Positions 8,037 to 12,278 of a stretch of 12,278 bases of DNA are shown one piece after another. This stretch comes from Desulfotomaculum sp. (GTDB taxonomy: Bacteria; Bacillota; Desulfotomaculia; Desulfotomaculales; Nap2-2B), in assembly GCA_003485325.1 (NCBI GenBank), contig DMZI01000071.1, positions 1 through 12,278 of the forward strand. Direction: 5' to 3'. How positions within the stretch are numbered: position 1 is the first letter of the stretch; every line of letters begins with the position of its first letter. The notes under the pieces are model-generated. The model saw nothing but the letters and a program-made list of their open reading frames with translations. It made no database searches and had not been told where the DNA came from. A program made the position numbers and the translations under genes.

Positions 8037-8065
8037 TTCAACTCTTCTTTTGGATATGATATAAT
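8037..8065 (+). promoter_or_regulatory. Extended -10 promoter of the small plus-strand gene
   Basis: TGATATAAT (8057-8065) is a perfect extended -10. A weak -35 TTCAAC (8037-8042) sits 17 bases upstream. The start site would be near 8072, leaving a leader of about 60 bases. It is divergent from the coat promoter in a 197-base gap. Confidence 0.6.
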
Positions 8066-8093
8066 GACTTCGTTTTAACATCAGGCAGGTTAG

Positions 8094-8135
8094 ATGAGTA
8101 AAATAATAAGTCAAGCAAACACTGGAGGTGTATAA
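8094..8135 (+). CDS. Possible 13-codon upstream ORF (leader peptide)
   Basis: ATG at 8094 opens a 13-codon frame encoding MSKIISQANTGGV and ending in TAA at 8133-8135. The TAA shares its last A with the ATG of the next gene (TAATG), the layout seen in translational coupling. A modest SD-like AGGCAGG lies 4 bases upstream. The SD of the main gene lies inside this frame. No codon run suggesting amino-acid attenuation is seen. It may be fortuitous. Confidence 0.35.
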   Translation: MSKIISQANTGGV

Positions 8136-8425
8136 TGGAAAACCAGCATCCTAAGAAAACAATTATTGTCAGCATTCAAGGGTGGGAACTTGAAGTGCTG
8201 GATGGACCCCGGAGAGTGAAAATGGATCTGGGGGAAATGATTGAATTTCAGGGGATATGGCTTACTGAACCGGAGCGCGGTGTTGTAACTGTACTCTGTT
8301 ATCCCGATAAAATCTTTTACCTGGAAATCACCGAAGGTGAAGTGCCTTTACGCGGCAGCGGGCGCAGAAACAAGGTTACCCCGCTTAGACGGATTGATAC
8401 GGCGCCTCCGGATAATGGTGAATGA
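8135..8425 (+). CDS. Hypothetical small beta-rich protein
   Basis: A 96-residue protein I do not recognise, and the only convincing plus-strand gene here. Residues 8-72 alternate hydrophobic and charged positions, as in short beta strands (TIIVSIQGWELEVL, then GVVTVLCYPDKIFYLEI). This suggests a small barrel or sandwich. The last 25 residues are basic then polar and probably disordered. It has no signal peptide, membrane segment or Cys cluster (a single Cys, C55). The start is well supported by GGAGG 6 bases upstream. It has its own promoter and terminator and so is a single-gene unit. It lies between divergent coat genes and a convergent operon, which gives no clear functional hint. Confidence 0.75.
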   Translation: MENQHPKKTIIVSIQGWELEVLDGPRRVKMDLGEMIEFQGIWLTEPERGVVTVLCYPDKIFYLEITEGEVPLRGSGRRNKVTPLRRIDTAPPDNGE

Positions 8426-8435
8426 AAGAAAAATT

Positions 8436-8467
8436 AAAGCCTGCCATAATTTATGAACAGGCTTTTT
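8436..8467. terminator. Bidirectional intrinsic terminator
   Basis: AAAGCCTG (8436-8443) pairs with CAGGCTTT (8458-8465). The loop contains a further small inverted pair, CATAA/TTATG. On the plus strand TTTTT follows, ending the 96-residue gene. On the minus strand the stem is followed by AATTTTTC, ending the trmD-side operon. It sits in the 68-base gap between the convergent stops. Confidence 0.85.
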
Positions 8468-8493
8468 ATATAATAAATAATCACCTTAATAAA

Positions 8494-9273
8494 TCACCTT
8501 TTAGGCCGGTCCTTACTGCCTTTCGCAGGTTGAGACTTTGCTTCCGGCGCCGCATTTATTTTAACGATGTTTTCAGCTACACCCTTGGGCCTAACCATCA
8601 TCTCCAGTTTTTTTATTGTCGCAGGAGAAACTTTTATCTTATCATTACCAGCTTCTTTTCCCTTTTCACTATCCTTTACTGCCCCGTTTTTTCCCAGAGC
8701 AACCTTTAATTCTTTAGTATTTCCTTCAGTCAAAGGTTTTTGAACCTGGACTACAGCACAGGCAACCTCAGAGAGCATATCGACCGGAAATGAGGCAGCA
8801 GGGTGGTTGTCTAACGGAACTATTGCAGGAGTTGTTTGGGAAAGCTCAGTATCCAGCAGTTTTAATAGCCGTAAACATCCAGCAGCCATCTGTCCAACGC
8901 TTGTCTCAAGCATGCCCAGATATTCAATTAACTTGTTCATAAAATCATAGCGGTTATGGTTTAAATCGCCGCCGGTAATACTGTCCGTCATAAGAAATAT
9001 TTCATCAAGCTGCTCCCCCGATTGATCAACCATCCTTTTGACATTCTCCAGCGTTTTTGGAATAAGACTTGCAAGTTGTTCACTGCTCGCCTCATGTTCC
9101 CTGCGAAGCTTCAAATAATATGAAATATCTTCTACAGAAAGTTCATCTACAGCAATCTTTTCAAATGTCTTGAGTTCCTTAACAAGTTCATAGTGCCTCT
9201 TCAACAACAATATCAACCCCCTATCTTCACTTTCTCTATTTATTATTCTGCCTTGGATAACCATATCCTCCAT
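8494..9273 (-). CDS. Unknown helical protein after trmD
   Basis: A 259-residue protein I do not recognise. Residues about 20-145 are predicted strongly helical with coiled-coil-like charge patterns. The first helices (about 20-72) vaguely resemble FlgN-type chaperones, but no motif proves it. Residues 175-220 are Lys/Glu/Gly-rich and low in complexity, and the tail (about 228-259) is basic and probably unstructured. There is no signal peptide or membrane segment. The ATG at 9273 has no good SD. An alternative TTG at codon 23 has AGGGGG about 9 bases upstream, and would begin just before the first clear helix. It follows trmD by 27 bases in the place usually held by rplS, and ends at the shared terminator. 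Confidence 0.7.
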   Translation of the reverse strand: MEDMVIQGRIINRESEDRGLILLLKRHYELVKELKTFEKIAVDELSVEDISYYLKLRREHEASSEQLASLIPKTLENVKRMVDQSGEQLDEIFLMTDSITGGDLNHNRYDFMNKLIEYLGMLETSVGQMAAGCLRLLKLLDTELSQTTPAIVPLDNHPAASFPVDMLSEVACAVVQVQKPLTEGNTKELKVALGKNGAVKDSEKGKEAGNDKIKVSPATIKKLEMMVRPKGVAENIVKINAAPEAKSQPAKGSKDRPKR

Positions 9274-9300
9274 ATTATGGCAGCTTTTAATTAAAAAAAT

Positions 9301-10059
9301 TTAATTTTCCAAGTCTAAATTTAAATTTTTAAGACGCTTAAAGATTTCCCTGAGTATTTTCTTGTCTTCGTCAGTTAAGATAGCCTTGGATAGCAAATCC
9401 TCCCTCATTGTCAGTGTACGCAAAAGAGATTGCTGCCTTCTCCAGTAACGAATATTTTCATGGTGCCCGCTTAGAAGAACCTCGGGAACAGGAAATCCTC
9501 CATACTCCCGGGGTCTTGTATATTGAGGGTACTCCAACAACAAATCGTTAAAAGACTCTTCACTTGCTGATGTATCCTTCCCCAGGACACCTGGGATAAG
9601 CCTTGCAACAGCATCAACTATTACCATGGCAGGAATTTCACCTCCGGTGAGAATATAATCACCGATTGATATCTCGTCTGAAGATATTTCCCGAACACGC
9701 TGATCAATACCTTCATAATGTCCGCAAATAAGTGTAACCCTCTTCAGGAGGCTTAGTTCCCAGGCTATTTTCTGGTTAAATTGACGTCCGCCGGGACTGA
9801 GCAGAACAACCCTGTCCTGATCACCCTGGGTCTCTGTCAGCCAATCCATTGTCTTAAAAAAAACGACGGCAGACATAACCATTCCCTGCCCTCCCCCAAA
9901 TGGGGAGTCATCAACACTTTTGTGCTTGTTTTCCGAAAAATCCCTGATATTGACCAAATTAAGTTCCAGAAGGCCCTTTTCCCTCGCCCTTTTAATAATG
10001 CTGTCATTAAAAGGGCTTGAAAACATCTCCGGAAAAACAGTCAAAATATTAATCAGCAT
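9301..10059 (-). CDS. trmD: tRNA (guanine-N1)-methyltransferase
   Basis: TrmD transfers a methyl group from S-adenosylmethionine to N1 of G37 next to the anticodon, preventing +1 frameshifts. It acts as a dimer with a trefoil knot. The 252 residues show DDSPFGGGQGMVM (50-62), LSPGGRQ (87-93), CGHYEGIDQR (112-121), knot motif SIGDYILTGGE (131-141), EYPQYTRP (176-183) and the C-terminal RYWRRQQSLLRT (204-215). At the position of the E. coli catalytic Asp169 (EDSF) this protein has EESF (E168), a conservative change. The ATG lies inside the end of rimM with an 11-base overlap, and GGAAG is 6 bases upstream, so it is co-translated with rimM. Length is normal. Confidence 0.97.
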   Translation of the reverse strand: MLINILTVFPEMFSSPFNDSIIKRAREKGLLELNLVNIRDFSENKHKSVDDSPFGGGQGMVMSAVVFFKTMDWLTETQGDQDRVVLLSPGGRQFNQKIAWELSLLKRVTLICGHYEGIDQRVREISSDEISIGDYILTGGEIPAMVIVDAVARLIPGVLGKDTSASEESFNDLLLEYPQYTRPREYGGFPVPEVLLSGHHENIRYWRRQQSLLRTLTMREDLLSKAILTDEDKKILREIFKRLKNLNLDLEN

Positions 10060-10570
10060 TTGTCGCTTCCAATCCTTCCGGCAGTTTTACAATCATCCGG
10101 CAATTTTCAAGATCAATTTTTTTGACTACCTGTTTCAAAGCGGGGATTAAAAGCAATAGTTGGTCTTTTCTGACCACATAAACATCGTTCGCCCCTGTAT
10201 GAAGCACGTCTTCTATCTTTCCAAGGTATTCGGATGTTTCGGTATACACAAAAAGCCCTATTATATCGAAGATAAAATAATTATCGGCCGGAAGTTTCAC
10301 TAACTGCTCTCTGGTTACCTGCAGCAGGGCGCCCACAAGCAACTCGGCGGCATTCATATCGGATATGCCCTGAAAGTCAATCAGCAAATAATTTTTATGC
10401 TGCTTCACTTCAGAGATAAAGTATTCCTTTTCCAGGTTCCCCTTTGAAAGGATCACCCTGTCCATTTTAAAAAAACGTTCCGGAAAATCAGTTAGCGGAA
10501 GAACACGTACCCAACCGCGGTTTCCGTATGTGCCAATTACCTTTCCAATTATAATTAATAACTCTTCCAG
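10049..10570 (-). CDS. rimM: 16S rRNA processing protein RimM, CTG start
   Basis: RimM binds S19 and the 30S head during ribosome maturation. The ATG-initiated frame (10465) gives only 138 residues and lacks the conserved N-terminus. Reading on upstream in frame adds 35 codons with the textbook RimM opening IIIGKVIGTYGNRGWVRV, then LPLTDFPERFFK, giving 173 residues, the normal length. The in-frame stop is TAA 18 bases before CTG. Between that stop and the GKV motif there is no ATG, GTG or TTG. CTG at 10570 is 9 bases after AGAGGAG and aligns with the usual Met-Glu-Glu-Leu start. The N-terminal reductase-like beta-barrel domain is followed by a PRC-barrel with TGANDVYVV (126-134) and IPALKQVVKKIDLEN. 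It overlaps trmD by 11 bases. Confidence 0.9.
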   Translation of the reverse strand: MEELLIIIGKVIGTYGNRGWVRVLPLTDFPERFFKMDRVILSKGNLEKEYFISEVKQHKNYLLIDFQGISDMNAAELLVGALLQVTREQLVKLPADNYFIFDIIGLFVYTETSEYLGKIEDVLHTGANDVYVVRKDQLLLLIPALKQVVKKIDLENCRMIVKLPEGLEATNAD

Positions 10571-10579
10571 TTTTTTTAT

Positions 10580-10586
10580 CTCCTCT
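10580..10586 (-). promoter_or_regulatory. Ribosome binding site deciding the rimM start
   Basis: AGAGGAG on the minus strand is followed by ATAAAAAAA (9 bases) and then CTG. It is placed correctly for CTG initiation and far too distant (more than 110 bases) for the ATG at 10465. This supports the longer RimM. Confidence 0.75.
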
Positions 10587-10619
10587 TATAATACCGGTTG
10601 TACAAAACAGGACTATATG

Positions 10620-10650
10620 AAATAAAAGAGGGGGTCTTAAACTGCCCCCT
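10620..10650 (-). terminator. Terminator-like hairpin between khpA and rimM
   Basis: On the minus strand AGGGGG (10650-10645) and CCCCCT (10634-10629) form a 6-bp, almost all-GC stem with a 10-base loop. CTTTTATTT follows. It starts 8 bases after the khpA stop. The stem is short and the T-run broken, so partial termination is more likely than complete. No convincing promoter lies between it and rimM, so rimM-trmD probably depend on read-through. Confidence 0.6.
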
Positions 10651-10658
10651 TGACTACC

Positions 10659-10886
10659 TTAAACAATTTCTACAAGTACTTTTTTATGTTGTTTAGCTGC
10701 AGCAGCTTTAACAACAATACGTATGGCCCTTGCTATTTTACCCTGCCTTCCAATTACTTTGCCCATATCTTCCGTGGCAACTCTTAATTCGATCACAAAA
10801 GCTTTTTCACCTTTGATCATATTTACTACCACTTTGTCCGGCTGATCAACAAGGGCTTTGGCCAGAACCTCAACCAGCTCTTCCAT
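10659..10886 (-). CDS. khpA: KH-domain RNA-binding protein KhpA
   Basis: A small single KH-domain protein (YlqC/KhpA family) that binds RNA, often as a partner of KhpB, and affects cell division and growth in Firmicutes. The RNA-binding loop GRQG is at 46-49 within MGKVIGRQGKIARAI. The protein is 75 residues from the chosen start, matching the family length. A longer frame from ATG at 10910 adds eight residues not typical of the family. There GGAGG directly abuts the ATG with no spacing, so it is unlikely to be used. The chosen ATG follows AGGGGG by 12 bases. It lies between rpsP and rimM, its usual place, and is followed by a hairpin that may end part of the transcript. Confidence 0.9.
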   Translation of the reverse strand: MEELVEVLAKALVDQPDKVVVNMIKGEKAFVIELRVATEDMGKVIGRQGKIARAIRIVVKAAAAKQHKKVLVEIV

Positions 10887-10926
10887 CTTATTATAGTTCC
10901 CCCTCGTCATCCTCCAGTTGTAACAA

Positions 10927-11190
10927 CTAGCTATCCTTGGCGAGCTTATTAAATATACCGGCCTTATTAAATAAAGAACGAACAGTATCCGTGGACTGAG
11001 CTCCCATCTTTAACCAGCTGACTGCCTTTTCCTGATCGATCTTCACTTCGGCCGGTTCCTTAAGGGGGTTATAATAACCCAACTCTTCTATAAAACGGCC
11101 ATCCCGCGGCGAACGGGAATCCGCAACAACAATACGGTAAAAAGGTTTCTTTTTTGCGCCCATTCTTTTTAGCCTGATTTTAACTGACAA
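10927..11190 (-). CDS. rpsP: Small ribosomal subunit protein S16
   Basis: S16 binds 16S rRNA in the 30S body and helps its assembly. The frame from the chosen TTG gives 87 residues opening SVKIRLKRMGAKKKPFYRI, the conserved S16 N-terminus, followed by VVADSRSPRDGRFIEELGYYNP. An ATG seven codons further upstream (11211) would add MKRQVIL, which is foreign to the family and has no SD. The TTG has AGGCAGGTGATATTA just upstream, a good match with about 6-base spacing. It follows ffh by 60 bases and precedes khpA by 40. A small inverted repeat, AGTTGT-a-ACAACT (10916-10928), overlaps its stop codon. Confidence 0.95.
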   Translation of the reverse strand: MSVKIRLKRMGAKKKPFYRIVVADSRSPRDGRFIEELGYYNPLKEPAEVKIDQEKAVSWLKMGAQSTDTVRSLFNKAGIFNKLAKDS

Positions 11191-11250
11191 TAATATCACC
11201 TGCCTTTTCATCTTTTCTTGGTTTTTTAAATTTACCGGTTAACCGTTTTT

Positions 11251-12278
11251 CTAGAATAACGGTTTGCCGCGTTTATCCTGAATAAAACCGGGCAGATACT
11301 TGCCACCCTTTTTTACGCTTTTACCCACCTCCGCAAACTGCCTGATCATTTTTCTGGTCTGCTCGAACTGTTTTAATATGCGGTTGACATCCTGTATTGA
11401 TGTGCCGCTCCCATTTGCAATGCGGCGGCGGCGGCTGCCGTTAATCTCCTGAGGGTTACGCCTTTCCCAGCGCGTCATGGAACTGATCACAGCTTCGACA
11501 TAAACAAGTTCTTTTTCATCAATTTCGCCCAGTTCTTTTAACATTTTGGCATTTCCAAGCCCGGGTATCATACTGATCAGCTGCTGTAGCGGTCCCATTT
11601 TTTTAATTTCACGAAGCTGTTCCAAAAAATCCTCCAATGTAAACTCGGCGCTGTATACCTTTTTATTAAGCCTTTCCATTTGCTCAGCATCAATAGCGCT
11701 CTGAGCCTTTTCCACCAGAGTAAGCACATCGCCCATGCCCAGGATACGTTCCGCCATACGGTCCGGGTGAAAAGTTTCCAGAGCATCCAGTTTCTCACCG
11801 GTCCCAACAAATTTAATCGGACAGCCTGTAACGGCCTTTATTGAAAGCGCCGCCCCCCCCCTGCTGTCACCATCCAGCTTGGTCAGGATGACTCCATCCA
11901 GGCCAAGACGTTCATGAAAAGCCTGGGCGATATTGACAGCAACCTGTCCCGTCATAGCATCCACAACCAGAATTATTTCGTGGGGATGCACCTTGGCTTT
12001 GATTAATTCCAGTTCAACCATTAATTTATCATCAACATGTAACCGCCCTGCCGTATCCAAAATAAGCAGGTCTCTTTCAGAGCCAAGAGCATGCTCAACA
12101 GCCAGGCGGGCAATTTCTACCGGTTCCTGCAGATCTGTTCGTGAAAATACAGGAATATTTATTTGCTGCCCCAGGACTTGAAGCTGTTTAATAGCCGCCG
12201 GCCGGTAAACATCGGCGGCAACCAGCAGGGGCTGCTTTCCCTGCTTCCGCAGCAGGCTGGCCAATTTGGCGGCGGTAG
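11251..12278 (-). CDS. ffh: Signal recognition particle protein Ffh (5' end missing)
   Basis: Ffh (SRP54) is the GTPase of the signal recognition particle. It binds 4.5S/scRNA and signal peptides and delivers ribosomes to FtsY at the membrane. About 341 residues are visible, starting at TAAKLASLL just after the Walker A loop. Roughly the first 100 residues (N domain and P-loop) lie beyond the right edge. Visible G-domain motifs are ADVYRPAA, DTAGR, TKLDGDSRGG and GTGEKLD. The M domain follows, with SMIPGLG (finger region) and RRRIANGSGTSIQDVN (RNA-binding helix-turn). The C-terminal tail is basic. The TTG at 12264 is an internal Leu, not a start. It is the first visible gene of the translation/secretion operon. 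Confidence 0.96.
   Translation of the reverse strand, partial: TAAKLASLLRKQGKQPLLVAADVYRPAAIKQLQVLGQQINIPVFSRTDLQEPVEIARLAVEHALGSERDLLILDTAGRLHVDDKLMVELELIKAKVHPHEIILVVDAMTGQVAVNIAQAFHERLGLDGVILTKLDGDSRGGAALSIKAVTGCPIKFVGTGEKLDALETFHPDRMAERILGMGDVLTLVEKAQSAIDAEQMERLNKKVYSAEFTLEDFLEQLREIKKMGPLQQLISMIPGLGNAKMLKELGEIDEKELVYVEAVISSMTRWERRNPQEINGSRRRRIANGSGTSIQDVNRILKQFEQTRKMIRQFAEVGKSVKKGGKYLPGFIQDKRGKPLF

Noticed and set aside
10049..10465. RimM as a truncated 138-residue protein starting at ATG
   Set aside because: The conserved N-terminal domain continues in frame upstream without a stop, so the ATG is an internal Met.
10571..10577. Run of seven A before the rimM CTG as a programmed frameshift site
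   Set aside because: No upstream frame with an ATG reads into it, and the in-frame stop lies 18 bases before CTG. A start codon explains the data better.
1..12278. CRISPR array, prophage, insertion sequence, tRNA or rRNA
   Set aside because: No regularly spaced repeats, integrase or transposase, cloverleaf-like or rRNA-like sequence is visible on either strand.

Overview
The window looks like chromosomal DNA from a spore-forming, low-to-mid GC Firmicute, probably a clostridial lineage such as the Peptococcaceae. Three things point there: strong AGGAGGTG-type ribosome binding sites, a CotF-type spore coat gene, and an ffh-rpsP-khpA-rimM-trmD translation cluster. The genus is an inference from gene content and style, since no database search was possible. 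Nearly everything is on the minus strand. One small gene at 8135-8425 is on the plus strand.

In transcription order (right to left), the right third (12278 to about 8436) is a translation and secretion operon. It contains ffh (5' end outside the window), rpsP (ribosomal protein S16), khpA (KH-domain RNA-binding protein), rimM (30S maturation factor), trmD (tRNA m1G37 methyltransferase) and an unrecognised 259-codon gene. The unknown gene sits where rplS normally follows trmD. The operon ends at a bidirectional terminator shared with the convergent plus-strand gene. Three starts here need correction. rpsP most likely starts at a TTG (11190). khpA most likely starts at an internal ATG (10886). 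rimM has no ATG, GTG or TTG start at all: its conserved N-terminus can only be reached from a CTG at 10570. A terminator-like hairpin lies between khpA and rimM, so rimM-trmD may be held below rpsP expression.

The middle (about 7290-8467) holds a small unknown plus-strand gene. It has an extended -10 promoter and a possible 13-codon upstream ORF overlapping its start. Divergent from it is a two-gene spore-coat-like cluster (7937 to 7342) that ends at a 12-bp perfect-stem terminator.

The left part (7207 to 190) carries uvrA and uvrC, translationally coupled by a TAATG overlap, for nucleotide excision repair. They are followed by a ROK-family glucokinase and, from its own promoter, a bifunctional phosphoglucose/phosphomannose isomerase. 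The last two supply glucose-6-phosphate and interconvert it with fructose-6-phosphate. The extreme left (1-110) contains GAG/CTC-rich DNA with internal repetition that looks like the edge of a dispersed repeat.

I see no CRISPR array, prophage, insertion sequence, tRNA or rRNA. Most of the window is housekeeping DNA. The items most worth following are the CTG-started rimM behind a possible attenuator, the unknown gene in the rplS position, the small plus-strand gene with its leader ORF, and the repeat-like left edge.
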